Positions 18,387 to 26,575 of a stretch of DNA of 64,000 nt are shown piece by piece. This DNA comes from Herminiimonas sp. (GTDB lineage Bacteria; Pseudomonadota; Gammaproteobacteria; Burkholderiales; Burkholderiaceae_D). The stretch covers positions 62,001 through 126,000 of the forward strand of contig JAQGMR010000001.1 in NCBI GenBank assembly GCA_028292265.1. Direction: 5' to 3'. The notes under the pieces are model-generated. The model was not told the DNA's origin. It made no database searches and worked only from the letters and a program-made list of their open reading frames with translations. How positions within the stretch are numbered: the first letter of the stretch is position 1; each line of letters opens with the position of its first letter. Made by a program: the position numbers and the translations under genes.

Positions 18387-19398
18387 GCGGGGCTCCGGAC
18401 GGGAAAGTTTTTGCTGCCGTTTTGGATGCACTTTGGGCCGAGCCTTGCGATGTGTTCTGCGCCGAGGCGTGCACGAATCCCTTTGGCAGGCCCGCCTCTG
18501 GCGTCATGCCATACAGTGGCTCACCAGGCAGCCCTGCGCGCAGCGGTTCGCGCGCGGCAATCAGGCGCTCCAGGTCGATTGCGGTGCGTATGCCCATCGC
18601 CTCGAACATGAAGACGATGTCCTCGGTCACGACATTGCCCGATGCGCCCGGTGCATACGGACAGCCGCCCAGGCCGCCAAGTGACGAATCAAAAGTGCGG
18701 ACGCCTTCCTCGTAGGCAGCAAGGCAGTTGGCCAGGCCAAGACCACGGGTGTTGTGCATGTGGGCCGCGCCAGTTCGGTCGCCAATTTCCGCGCGCACTC
18801 GGCGGAAAAGTCGGCGGACTTGCGCCGGGTTGGCATAGCCTGTTGTATCCGACAGGCCGGATTCGTCTGCGCCAGCCGCAATGCACAGGCCCGCCATGCG
18901 AACCACGTCGTCCTCTGGCACCAGGCCTTGCAAGGTGCAGCCAAAAGCCGTGGCGATGCCGGCCTCAACCTTGACTTGCGGCGCCAAGTCGTTGCGCAGC
19001 GCAATGATGCTGCCCACCGTCTCGATCATTTCCTCGCGGGTCTGGCGCACGTTGGCCAACGAATGCGCGGCGCTCGCCGAAACCGGAATCGTCAGCTTGT
19101 GAACACCCGCCGCAAGCGCTGCCTGCGCACCACGCAGATTGGGTACCAGGGCCATCACGGTCAGGCCTGGCAACGTCAGCGCGTGGCTTACCACTGCGGC
19201 GGCATCCGCCATTTGCGGCAGCAGCCTTGCCGGCACGAACGAGGCGACTTCTATTTCCCGCAGTCCGGCGTTATACAACGCGGTAATCCAGCGTTTCTTG
19301 TCCTCTGTCGGCATGATGCCTTTGACGGACTGCAAGCCGTCGCGCGGGCCGACTTCGCTGATCAGCACATCAGCGCCCGGTGGCAAGGGATTGTTCAT
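18376..19398 (-). CDS. Hydroxymethylglutaryl-CoA lyase family protein
   Basis: The 340-residue TIM-barrel protein opens with EVGPRDGLQ, has the metal-binding HMHNTRGLGLAN, and contains the GGLGGCPYAPGASGNV loop with the catalytic Cys of HMG-CoA lyases. It should cleave a 3-hydroxy-3-methylglutaryl-CoA-like substrate into an acetoacetate-like acid plus an acyl-CoA. The C-terminal 25 residues are a Ser/Ala-rich extension. The ATG at 19398 follows GGAGA; an alternative lies at 19410. Pairing with a CoA transferase is typical of itaconate/citramalate-type or leucine-type routes, but which one is not clear. Confidence 0.88.
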   Translation of the reverse strand: MNNPLPPGADVLISEVGPRDGLQSVKGIMPTEDKKRWITALYNAGLREIEVASFVPARLLPQMADAAAVVSHALTLPGLTVMALVPNLRGAQAALAAGVHKLTIPVSASAAHSLANVRQTREEMIETVGSIIALRNDLAPQVKVEAGIATAFGCTLQGLVPEDDVVRMAGLCIAAGADESGLSDTTGYANPAQVRRLFRRVRAEIGDRTGAAHMHNTRGLGLANCLAAYEEGVRTFDSSLGGLGGCPYAPGASGNVVTEDIVFMFEAMGIRTAIDLERLIAAREPLRAGLPGEPLYGMTPEAGLPKGFVHASAQNTSQGSAQSASKTAAKTFPSGAPHAR

Positions 19399-19545
19399 GG
19401 GTGTCTCCATTGTTGGACAGGCCGTTAGCCGGTTTTGAAGCAATGACGGTCGGCACGACCTGACGCAAAAAAAGCAACCATCGTTGCATATTTAGACCGT
19501 AACGCTAATTTTATATGCCTGTCTAAAGCTTCCATCGCGAAAGTC

Positions 19546-19725
19546 ATGATTTCGGCGTCGGTCGAGCGGAGTCTTCATCAACTTGGCGAGCACGTCAACG
19601 TCGGGCGCAAGCGACGGCACCCGTCGCTCGTTGCGTATGCCGAGCGGATGCACGTGTCGGTTTCAACGCTGCGCAAAGTAGAAGCAGGCCATCCAACCGT
19701 TTGCATGCGAACTTTATCAAAGTAG
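19546..19725 (+). pseudogene. Truncated HTH (HipB/XRE-like) regulator remnant
   Basis: A 59-codon frame reads MISASVERSLHQLGEHV, then an HTH-like RHPSLVAYAERMHVSVSTLRKVEAGHPTV, and stops at 19725. The LGE..-AERM..S.STLRK.EAG pattern is the XRE/HipB helix-turn-helix found as antitoxin or regulator. Intact relatives continue 20-40 residues further. No continuation was found in the other two frames, and no HipA-like toxin follows. It looks like a decayed gene fragment. The frame is short, so the call rests on the motif alone. Confidence 0.5.
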
Positions 19726-20006
19726 CGAACAGATGCTGCATCAATCTTCAGTGAGACCCGTGCTTGTAAGCCGAATGCATTAACGCCTGCTGATGGTGCG
19801 GCCTTAAAGCTTGCATTAATTTGGCGCATGGATAGTTGGTTTTGCTTATCCGCGGTGCGTTCTGTTCAAAGCTTCAAAAAAAATCTTCTTCTATGGTGAC
19901 TTTTTCCAAGTCGATGTTACGAACTCTTCGAGCGGCTACTTGCGAGTCAATGGCCATTGATCATCCAGGCACTCACTCAGTTCATTCATCTAAAGGAAAA
20001 CAAATC

Positions 20007-20438
20007 ATGCCACGCGTATCCAGAAGTACATTTGCCGCTACCACCTCTGAATTGGTCAGCGTTTCTGACTCCGAATCGTCCAGCGATTCCAGTGCCCATT
20101 ACGGTACTGGCGACGAAGGTTCTGCGATCCACTCAGAAAACTCGGACAGCATTCGCAGCACACCCCCGCCCGAGCCAAATTCGTATGGATTGCCTGCTCC
20201 GGTCAAAGCTATTATTGGCACGTTTTGCGCGGCGACTGCCGTGGCCGGCGGCATCATGCTTATCTATAGCGGAAACGCTTTGAACCACCCCTTCGTCCCC
20301 GTGGAAAGTGGAGACGGCTTTCACCGTGCACTATTTGCTGCTGGCGGGGCGATGTTAGGGATAGGTTCGCTAGTCACGATGTTGTGCCTTGTAAAACGTC
20401 CTGAAGCAACCGGTCAATTGCTGGTGATTCCAGCTTAA
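20007..20438 (+). CDS. Small Ser-rich protein with two membrane helices, unknown
   Basis: The 143-residue protein has a hydrophilic Ser/Asp/Glu-rich N-terminal half (about 8-58) and no signal peptide. Two hydrophobic helices follow, at about 70-95 (VKAIIGTFCAATAVAGGIMLIY) and 112-133. I do not recognise the family. It is followed by a hairpin and then a SycD/LcrH-like TPR protein. A polar N-terminus with internal hydrophobic helices and an adjacent class-II-type chaperone is how type III translocators are organised, but this protein is much shorter than YopB or IpaB. The start at 20007 follows AAAGGAAAA. The DNA looks more AT-rich than its flanks. Confidence 0.6.
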   Translation: MPRVSRSTFAATTSELVSVSDSESSSDSSAHYGTGDEGSAIHSENSDSIRSTPPPEPNSYGLPAPVKAIIGTFCAATAVAGGIMLIYSGNALNHPFVPVESGDGFHRALFAAGGAMLGIGSLVTMLCLVKRPEATGQLLVIPA

Positions 20439-20454
20439 CGATTAATAAGCAGAC

Positions 20455-20494
20455 GCAGGTGTTGCCCGTGGGCGGCACCTGCCATCCGATTTTT
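20455..20494 (+). terminator. Hairpin plus T-run (terminator-like)
   Basis: GCAGGTG (20455-20461) pairs with CACCTGC (20476-20482). Inner GCCC/GGGC and G-T pairs extend the stem, and five T residues lie at 20490-20494. It sits between the two-helix protein and the TPR protein, so it may end the first transcript or attenuate read-through into the second. Confidence 0.55.
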
Positions 20495-20514
20495 ACTGAA
20501 TTTGGCATTCACTC

Positions 20515-21057
20515 ATGAATCCCTTGCTTATTGAAGCCCGCTCCGCGGCAGCACATTTGCCCGACGCATTAAGCCGTGACCAGGTACAGCATGCTTTGAG
20601 CCAATTAGAAAACCTTCCCAATTGCGCTTCGAAATTGATGTCTGCACTGGAGCAGAATCAAACCATCGCCGCCTGTTTGGATATTCCGAACACGGAACTG
20701 GAAAACACCTACGAGCGCACATGCGCGCTCTTTCGGGAGGGTGAGTTTTTATCCGCTTTACCGTTGGCCCTGTATTGCTCTACGTTCCAAACAACCGAGC
20801 CTCGCTATGCCTTCATTGCAGCTTCCTGCCTTCAGCGACTACGAGCACCTGCAGAGGCCGCGCATCTGTACAAGACCGTGTTGCAATTGGACGAGACGCA
20901 CATCGCCGCCGCCTACCGTTTGGGTGAGTGCCTGCTTGAGCTAGATGACAAAGAATCCGCGTCACAATTATTTGAATGGACGTTGACGCTATCGCGCGGC
21001 AATTTCGCACACCGTGAATTTCAGGATTGGGCCATGCAACGCCTGGCTGCCATTTGA
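20515..21057 (+). CDS. SycD/LcrH-like TPR protein (possible type III secretion class II chaperone)
   Basis: The 180-residue soluble protein contains about three tetratricopeptide units in residues 68-165: FREGEFLSALPLALYC, YAFIAASCLQRLRAPAEAA and AAYRLGECLLELDDKESA. Spacing, length and layout match SycD/LcrH/IpgC-type chaperones of type III translocators. The N-terminal 60 residues are helical and polar. No secretion apparatus gene is in the window. There is no strong Shine-Dalgarno before the ATG at 20515, which fits coupling to or read-through from the preceding gene. A generic TPR protein remains possible. Confidence 0.6.
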   Translation: MNPLLIEARSAAAHLPDALSRDQVQHALSQLENLPNCASKLMSALEQNQTIAACLDIPNTELENTYERTCALFREGEFLSALPLALYCSTFQTTEPRYAFIAASCLQRLRAPAEAAHLYKTVLQLDETHIAAAYRLGECLLELDDKESASQLFEWTLTLSRGNFAHREFQDWAMQRLAAI

Positions 21058-21311
21058 AGATCAACGCAAGTTGTATTGGGCCTGTTTTGTCATCTGTCGC
21101 TCGGACGGGCGGCGCTCACACTGCGCCTGCATTACCGCGCCACAAAGATTGATTTCAATATAAGGGCGCGAGAATAAATCGGCGCGTGCGCATCGAAATG
21201 GCGTTGCTGCATGCCTTGCAAAAACAAGTGGAGAGGTAAGCCAGGGCCACGAAATGCATCCATCGCCCGAATCGAAGTGCCATCTAAACGCAGCACATGC
21301 CCGGCTGCACC

Positions 21312-22055
21312 TTACTGCGCCGACGGCACCACGTATTCATGCTTCGCGGTGTTCACATGCGATATGCGCCACTCGACCGGCTGCCTGTTATAGGAGTACG
21401 CCACGCGGCGCACTTCCAGCAGGGGCGCACCGGTTTTTATGCCCAGCAGTTTGGCCTGGGCGGCGGTTGCCGTCGCGGCGCGCAAGCGTTCGTCGGTGCG
21501 AATCACGTTGACGCCGAAGCTTGACTGGTACAGGTTGTAAAGCGTGTTGCTGCGGTTGCGAATCTGGGCTTCGGTAAGTCGGGGAAAAAGCGCCTCGGGA
21601 AGCGTTATGTCGTCCACGATCACCGGTTCGCCATGCAGGCTTAGCACGTTAGTGAACTCGAAGACCTTCGCATTGTTGCCGACGAGCCCAAGCTTTTCAG
21701 CAGTGAGCGGGTCCGGCTTTTTTTTCTCGAAGCCGATGAGTTCCAGAACCGGATAACTTTTGTCGCCGTCGTGCGCGACAACATTGAAGAAGCGGAAGGA
21801 TTGCTGCTCGCGGTTGTGGGTTGCGACGAAGGTGCCACGCCCCTGATGCCGGATCAGGATGTTCTCCGCGGCCAGCTCATCAATGGCCTTGCGCAGCGTG
21901 CCGATCGAGACCGCGAAGCGCTCGCACAAACGCTTTTCCGCCGGTATGGCTTCGCCCGGATTCCATTCGCCGCCAGCCAGCGCGCGCAGCATTTGGCGCT
22001 TGACCTCTTTGTACAGCGTTGTTCCGATGACGGCGGACGGATCGAGTTCAGACAT
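21312..22055 (-). CDS. GntR-family (HutC/UTRA) transcriptional regulator
   Basis: The 247-residue product has an N-terminal winged helix (about 10-75; LCERFAVSIGTLRKAIDEL and HQGRGTFVA are the GntR signature) and a C-terminal UTRA effector-binding domain (about 90-240). It is divergent from the TSUP/SDH-like operon. The 14-bp site GTCATATAGTTGAC, in its divergent promoter region and again before suyA, is the probable operator. The effector would then be an intermediate of the sulfonate pathway. The start at 22055 is preferred; an in-frame ATG at 22115 adds 20 residues. Confidence 0.88.
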   Translation of the reverse strand: MSELDPSAVIGTTLYKEVKRQMLRALAGGEWNPGEAIPAEKRLCERFAVSIGTLRKAIDELAAENILIRHQGRGTFVATHNREQQSFRFFNVVAHDGDKSYPVLELIGFEKKKPDPLTAEKLGLVGNNAKVFEFTNVLSLHGEPVIVDDITLPEALFPRLTEAQIRNRSNTLYNLYQSSFGVNVIRTDERLRAATATAAQAKLLGIKTGAPLLEVRRVAYSYNRQPVEWRISHVNTAKHEYVVPSAQ

Positions 22056-22134
22056 GATGTTGGTTGTGCGGAGCCGGGCCGGGAAATCCCTCCCAAGTTG
22101 GCCCAATGATACCATTTAAGCGCAGGTGATACAT

Positions 22135-22172
22135 GTCATATAGTTGACATTGATGAGTGTTGGTTTTACAGT
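22135..22172 (+). promoter_or_regulatory. Operator overlapping a sigma-70 promoter for the TSUP/SDH-like operon
   Basis: The site GTCATATAGTTGAC (22135-22148) is an imperfect dyad with GTCA/TGAC ends. Its right end is part of the -35 box TTGACA (22144-22149). A 17-base spacer leads to TACAGT (22167-22172), giving a well-spaced promoter 29 bases before the ATG at 22201. An identical 14-mer, followed four bases later by the same ATGAGT, lies before suyA. Binding by the GntR protein would block RNA polymerase; that assignment is inferred. Confidence 0.65.
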
Positions 22173-22200
22173 GGGCCGACATTCATACGTGGGCGCGTTA

Positions 22201-22932
22201 ATGACGTTCGAATTAGCAGTTGTGTTGGCAGGCGCTACGCTCGCCGCCGTGGTATCCGGTAGCAGCGGCTTCGCCTTCGCTCTCATTGCGTCCGCCATCT
22301 GGCTTCACGTCCTGCCGCCGGCGCAGGTCGTCCCGCTGGCCATTTGCTGCTCGATGCTGGTTAACCTTTTCATGCTGTGGCGCCTGCGCGGCCTCGTGAA
22401 ATTGCAGTTGCTCTGGCCATTCCTGGCCGGCGCCATGGTCGGCGTTCCGATCGGTGTCGCTGCCCTGCACCGGCTTGATGCGCATCTGGTGCGCCAGGGC
22501 GTTGGCGGTTTGCTGATTGCGTATAGTGGCTATATGTTCTTGAAGCCGACAATGCCGGTCGTGCGCCTGGGCGCAACCAGCGGCAAGTTGGCGGACAGCG
22601 CAGTGGGCGCCGTGGGGGGATTCATGGGCGGGGCGACAAGTCTGAATGGCATTTTCCCCACGCTCTGGTGCGGCCTGCGGGGCTGGCCCAAGGATGACCA
22701 GCGCGGCGTGTTCCAGCCTTACATTTTCATTGTGCATGTCATCACCCTGGCATGGATGGGTTCGGTCGGCGAGTTGAACGCCGACACCGGGCGCAATCTC
22801 CTGGTTTGCCTGCCGGCGCTGATCATTGGCAGCTGGCTCGGACTGCGCCTGTTTCACCATGTCAGCGAAAGCGGGTTCAGGAAGTTGATACTGGGTTTGT
22901 TTTTACTGTCTGGCGTGGCATTGTTGCGGTAG
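22201..22932 (+). CDS. TSUP (TauE/SafE) family permease, probable sulfite exporter
   Basis: The 243-residue protein is almost entirely hydrophobic, with about seven to eight helices, and has the TSUP signature GGFMGGATSLNGIFPTLW in the middle. TauE/SafE proteins move sulfite, sulfoacetate or related anions. TSUP genes commonly accompany sulfonate-degradation genes that release sulfite. The start at 22201 is required by the promoter, whose -10 box ends at 22172; the longer frame from 22144 begins inside the -35 box. It is the first gene of an operon sharing its operator with suyAB, so sulfite export is the likely job. Confidence 0.85.
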   Translation: MTFELAVVLAGATLAAVVSGSSGFAFALIASAIWLHVLPPAQVVPLAICCSMLVNLFMLWRLRGLVKLQLLWPFLAGAMVGVPIGVAALHRLDAHLVRQGVGGLLIAYSGYMFLKPTMPVVRLGATSGKLADSAVGAVGGFMGGATSLNGIFPTLWCGLRGWPKDDQRGVFQPYIFIVHVITLAWMGSVGELNADTGRNLLVCLPALIIGSWLGLRLFHHVSESGFRKLILGLFLLSGVALLR

Positions 22933-23068
22933 CGCGCTTTTGCAACGCGCTAAATGCGATCGGCCGGCACAAGGCCGACGCTGTAGTGAAACGGTGGACG
23001 ACAGACGCGCGCAATCGGCGGCAAAAGCCAGATGCACGCGTCATTAAATCAATTACAAAGGAGATGAA

Positions 23069-24079
23069 ATGCAACTGCGACAAGTCGGAATTCCCCTGCT
23101 GCTGGGTTCAAGCCTTCTGTTCGGCGGCATGGCCAGCGCCGCGGCTGAAGTCAGCACCGTCACCATTGCGGAGCAATACGGCATCAGCTACCTGCCACTA
23201 ATGATGATGGAAGACAGCAAGCTGCTTGAGAAGGAAGCGAAGGCTGCGGGGCTGGGCGACATTACGGTGAAGTGGGCCAAGTTCGCCGGCGGCAATGTCA
23301 TGAACGATGCAATTTTGTCAGGCGACCTGCAGTTCGCCTCGGGCGGCCTCGGCCCCTTTATTACGCTTTGGGCCAAGACGCGCGACAACATTGGCGTCAA
23401 GGCGGTTGCCTCCATGAATTCCATGCCGCTCCTGCTTAACACCCGCAACCCGGCCGTCAAGACCCTCAAGGATTTCGGTCCGAAGGACAAGATCGCGTTG
23501 CCGGCGGTGAAGGTGTCGATCCAGGCGATCACTTTGCAGATGGCGGCGGAGAAAGCCTTTGGCCCGGACCAGCAGAACAAGCTGGATTCCCTCACCGTGA
23601 CCCAGTCGCACCCGGACGGCATGGCTGCCATGCTGTCAGGCAGCGAGATAAACAGCCACTTCACGTCGCCGCCGTTTCAGTACGTGGAATTGCAAAAGCC
23701 CGGCATCCATACCGTTCTCAATTCCTACGAGGTGACGGGAGGGCCGCATACCTTCAACGTGGTGTGGGCCAGCAAGAAGTTTGTCGATGCCAATCCGAAA
23801 ACCTATGCCGCTTTCCTGAAAGCGTTCGACAGCGCGATCGCAACAATCAACAAGGACAAGAAGGCCGCGGCCGAGTATTACATCAAATCTTCCAAGTCAA
23901 AAGAGAGCGTCGAATCGGTCGAGAAAATGCTGAATGACCCGGATGTCAAGTTCACCACGACGCCAGAAAATTCGATGAAGTACGCGGATTTCATGTACCG
24001 CATCGGCATGGTGAAGGTTAAGCCGGCTTCATGGAAGGACATGTACTTTCAAAACGTGCATAACCTTCCGGGCAGCTGA
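23069..24079 (+). CDS. ABC-transporter substrate-binding protein, SsuA/TauA/NMT1-like
   Basis: The 336-residue protein has a signal peptide (VGIPLLLGSSLLFGGMASAAA, cleaved about residue 26) and the NMT1/SsuA-like fold: EQYGISYLPLMMMED near the N-terminus and GDLQFASGGLGPFITLW in the first lobe. This family binds sulfonates, nitrate or pyrimidines in the periplasm. AAGGAGATG precedes the start. No ATPase or permease follows it; the matching pair (32713, 33500) is in the second operon with the same operator. Sulfonate is the favoured ligand. Confidence 0.85.
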   Translation: MQLRQVGIPLLLGSSLLFGGMASAAAEVSTVTIAEQYGISYLPLMMMEDSKLLEKEAKAAGLGDITVKWAKFAGGNVMNDAILSGDLQFASGGLGPFITLWAKTRDNIGVKAVASMNSMPLLLNTRNPAVKTLKDFGPKDKIALPAVKVSIQAITLQMAAEKAFGPDQQNKLDSLTVTQSHPDGMAAMLSGSEINSHFTSPPFQYVELQKPGIHTVLNSYEVTGGPHTFNVVWASKKFVDANPKTYAAFLKAFDSAIATINKDKKAAAEYYIKSSKSKESVESVEKMLNDPDVKFTTTPENSMKYADFMYRIGMVKVKPASWKDMYFQNVHNLPGS

Positions 24080-24214
24080 CCGGCTTCACCTCGGCGGCAG
24101 GCGTGGGCGGGTGCTTTCTCGCGAAGGCCGTCAGAGAGTACCTGACCGGGAGTCCGGCCGCCGTCGCGCCGGACAGCGACTTCGTACCGCAACCAGCATG
24201 AAGGTAGCAATGCA

Positions 24215-24931
24215 ATGACAGGCAGTCTCAAAGTAAAAGTGTGGCGTGGCAAAGAGCAGGGCAGCTTTGCCAGCTACGAAGTGCCGCGGCGGGACAGCCA
24301 GACCGTCCTCGACGTCGTAACTTACATTCAGCGCCATCTCGACAATACCCTTAGCTACCGCTTCTCATGCCGCGTCGGCATGTGTGGCTCGTGCGCCATG
24401 ACGGTCAATGGCGTGGCACGCTGGACTTGCCGTACCCATGTCAGCAAGGTGGCGGGCGACGGCGAGCTGGAAATCGCGCCGCTGTCGAACCTGCCGGTCA
24501 TTAAGGACCTCGCGACCGACATGCGGGAGTTCTTCGACAAGTGGGCGCGCGCCAAAGGCCAGTTCAAGGGCACCAAAACCCGGCATGACGCGTTCGCAAA
24601 GGTTGACCCGGCATCGAAGGAGCGGCTCGCGGCCAATGCAGGCATCGAATGCATCGGCTGTGGCGTGTGCTATGCCTCCTGCGACGTGGTGACGTGGCGC
24701 CCAGCCTTCCTTGGCCCAGCCGCGCTAAACCGCGCCTGGACGCTCGCCAATGACGTGCGCGACGACCAGCAGGCGGAGCGCCTGCGCGCGGTGGCCGGCG
24801 ATGCCGGCTGCCATGCCTGCCATACACAGGGCTCCTGTACTGAGCGCTGTCCGAAGCAGATCGCGCCGACCGCCGGCATTTCGGGCTTGAAGGTTCTTGC
24901 GGCCAGGGCGGCCATCCGGGGCAAGCTGTGA
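24215..24931 (+). CDS. Succinate dehydrogenase/fumarate reductase-like iron-sulfur subunit (SdhB paralogue)
   Basis: The 238-residue protein has an N-terminal [2Fe-2S] plant-ferredoxin domain (SCRVGMCGSCAMTVNG, fourth Cys in RWTCRT) and a C-terminal domain with CIGCGVCYASC and CHACHTQGSCTERCPKQI for the [4Fe-4S] and [3Fe-4S] clusters. It would pass electrons from the flavoprotein at 27187 to the membrane anchors that follow. Its stop overlaps the GTG start of the next gene. The order here (B, two anchors, hydratase, A) differs from the usual sdhCDAB, so it is not the housekeeping enzyme. Confidence 0.9.
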   Translation: MTGSLKVKVWRGKEQGSFASYEVPRRDSQTVLDVVTYIQRHLDNTLSYRFSCRVGMCGSCAMTVNGVARWTCRTHVSKVAGDGELEIAPLSNLPVIKDLATDMREFFDKWARAKGQFKGTKTRHDAFAKVDPASKERLAANAGIECIGCGVCYASCDVVTWRPAFLGPAALNRAWTLANDVRDDQQAERLRAVAGDAGCHACHTQGSCTERCPKQIAPTAGISGLKVLAARAAIRGKL

Positions 24932-25275
24932 ACGGCGCCATGGCACGCCAGGCGCGCGCCTGGTACCTGCAACGCATCAGCGCAATGGTGCTGGCGCTGT
25001 GCGTGCTGGTCCATATCGCCGTCATCATTTACGCCGTGCGCGGCGGATTGACCGGCGTCGAGATTCTCGCGCGCACCCGCGGCAACTGGGGCTTTGGCCT
25101 GTTCTACGTGGTGTTCGTGGTGGCGTGCGCGGTGCATGTGCCGGTCGGCCTCGCCAACATCGCAGCCGAATGGCTGCACTGGACCGAAAGCCAGACTCGG
25201 CTGCTGTCGATGCTGGCGGGCGCCATCATCCTGTTCATGGGCCTGCGTGCCGTGATGGGGGTGACTTTTTCATGA
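24928..25275 (+). CDS. SDH/FRD-like membrane anchor subunit 1
   Basis: The 115-residue protein has three predicted helices (about 14-35, 52-75 and 85-108). QRISAMVLALCVLVHIAVI and VVACAVHVPVGLANI supply His residues suited to heme b or quinone sites. It resembles small SdhC/FrdC-type anchors. It starts at a GTG overlapping the Fe-S subunit stop by four bases and overlaps the next gene as ATGA. Together with its neighbour it would tie the complex to the quinone pool. Confidence 0.8.
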   Translation: MNGAMARQARAWYLQRISAMVLALCVLVHIAVIIYAVRGGLTGVEILARTRGNWGFGLFYVVFVVACAVHVPVGLANIAAEWLHWTESQTRLLSMLAGAIILFMGLRAVMGVTFS

Positions 25276-25628
25276 TGCGCACGAACGACTTCCGCGCGCG
25301 TGCCCATCCGGCATATTGGGCGTTCCTGGTCCATCGCTTGTCCGGGCTGGCGCTGGCGCTATTCCTGCCAGTGCATTTCTGGGCTCTCGGCAAGGCGCTG
25401 CAGGGCGACGCCGCGCTCGATGGTTTCCTGCGCTTCGCCGACCAGCCGCTGTTCAAGTTTGGCGAATGGGGGCTGGTGGTGCTGCTGTCGCTGCACATGA
25501 TGGGCGGCGTGCGCCTTCTCCTCATCGAATTCGGTGACTGGTCCGGGCCGCGCAAGAACTGGATCGCCGCCGCGGCGGCTTTTGGCCTTGCCGTTGGGCT
25601 CGCCTTCGCCATGGCGCTTATTTCGTAG
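25272..25628 (+). CDS. SDH/FRD-like membrane anchor subunit 2 (cytochrome b-type)
   Basis: The 118-residue protein contains the SdhC-like motif LVHRLSGLALALFLPVHFWALG, where HRLSG is characteristic of cytochrome b556 anchors, and a second His in SLHMMGGVRLL. Three helices span the protein. The ATG at 25272 overlaps the preceding stop; a second in-frame ATG directly follows. Quinone reduction coupled to oxidation of a succinate-like substrate is the expected role. Confidence 0.85.
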   Translation: MMRTNDFRARAHPAYWAFLVHRLSGLALALFLPVHFWALGKALQGDAALDGFLRFADQPLFKFGEWGLVVLLSLHMMGGVRLLLIEFGDWSGPRKNWIAAAAAFGLAVGLAFAMALIS

Positions 25629-25697
25629 ACCCCGCCGCTCGCCACTGCGTCCTGGAGGGACCGAGGCGGGCAGCGCAACCAACATGGAAAAACGATC

Positions 25698-26573
25698 GTG
25701 AAAATTGACCTGGCCGCTGTTGAAGAATCCGCGCGAGATTTGTATATCCGCGCCCTTAAGGTTTTGCCGCCGGACATCAAGGATGGCATCGCTGACCTGG
25801 TGCGGCATGAAACCGTGCCAACCGCGCAGCGTGTCCTGGGCGCGATGATGACCAACATCAGCGTTGCCGAGGACCAGAACAACCTGCTGTGCCAGGACAC
25901 CGGCATACCGATCTACAAGGTGCTGATCGGCAGCGGCGTGGAGGTTGACGGCCATGCGCTGAAGCAGGCGATACGCAAGGGTTGCGAGCGCGCCACGCGG
26001 GAGCATCCGCTGCGTTCATCGGTGGTGCATCCACTGACGCGCAAGAACGAGCACTCCTCATGCGGCATTGAGATACCCGCCATTAGCATCGACTTCACCG
26101 ATTCGCCCGACGTGCTGCGCATCATGATGATTCCAAAGGGCAGCGGCTCGGAGAACAATTCATTTTTGAAGATGGCGATTCCGGCGGAAGGAATCGACGC
26201 CATCAAGAAGTTCACTATCGACTGCGTGCTGGCAGCGGGAGGCAAGACTTGTCCACCCACCATCGTCGGCGTCGGCATCGGCGGCACATCCGAACTGTGC
26301 GTGGCGTTGGCCAAGCGCGCCTCGACCCGTCCGTTGGGCACCCACTGCGCGGACCCGGACGGCGCGGCGCTTGAGCAGCAACTGTCGGCGGCAGTCAATC
26401 AGCTTGGCGTAGGCCCCCAGGGACTGGGTGGCGATTCCACTGCGTTTGCCGTGCACATTGAACTCGCGGCGACCCACATCACCATGAACCCGGTTGCAGT
26501 CAACATGCAATGCCACTCCGCGCGCCGCGCCAGCGCGACATTCACGCCCGCCGGCGTCACTTACGGATTCTGA
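25698..26573 (+). CDS. Class I fumarase/tartrate dehydratase-like alpha subunit
   Basis: The 291-residue protein matches the alpha subunit of two-subunit [4Fe-4S] hydro-lyases (TtdA/FumA N-terminal part). LLCQDTGIPIYKVLIGSG near residue 53 carries the first cluster Cys, and KGSGSENNSFLKM and GIGGTSELCVALAKRA are family signatures. It adds water to a fumarate-type double bond. It starts at GTG (25698). The beta subunit follows after two bases. Placement between SDH-like genes implies it hydrates the product of that dehydrogenase. Confidence 0.9.
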   Translation: MKIDLAAVEESARDLYIRALKVLPPDIKDGIADLVRHETVPTAQRVLGAMMTNISVAEDQNNLLCQDTGIPIYKVLIGSGVEVDGHALKQAIRKGCERATREHPLRSSVVHPLTRKNEHSSCGIEIPAISIDFTDSPDVLRIMMIPKGSGSENNSFLKMAIPAEGIDAIKKFTIDCVLAAGGKTCPPTIVGVGIGGTSELCVALAKRASTRPLGTHCADPDGAALEQQLSAAVNQLGVGPQGLGGDSTAFAVHIELAATHITMNPVAVNMQCHSARRASATFTPAGVTYGF

Positions 26574-26575
26574 TC

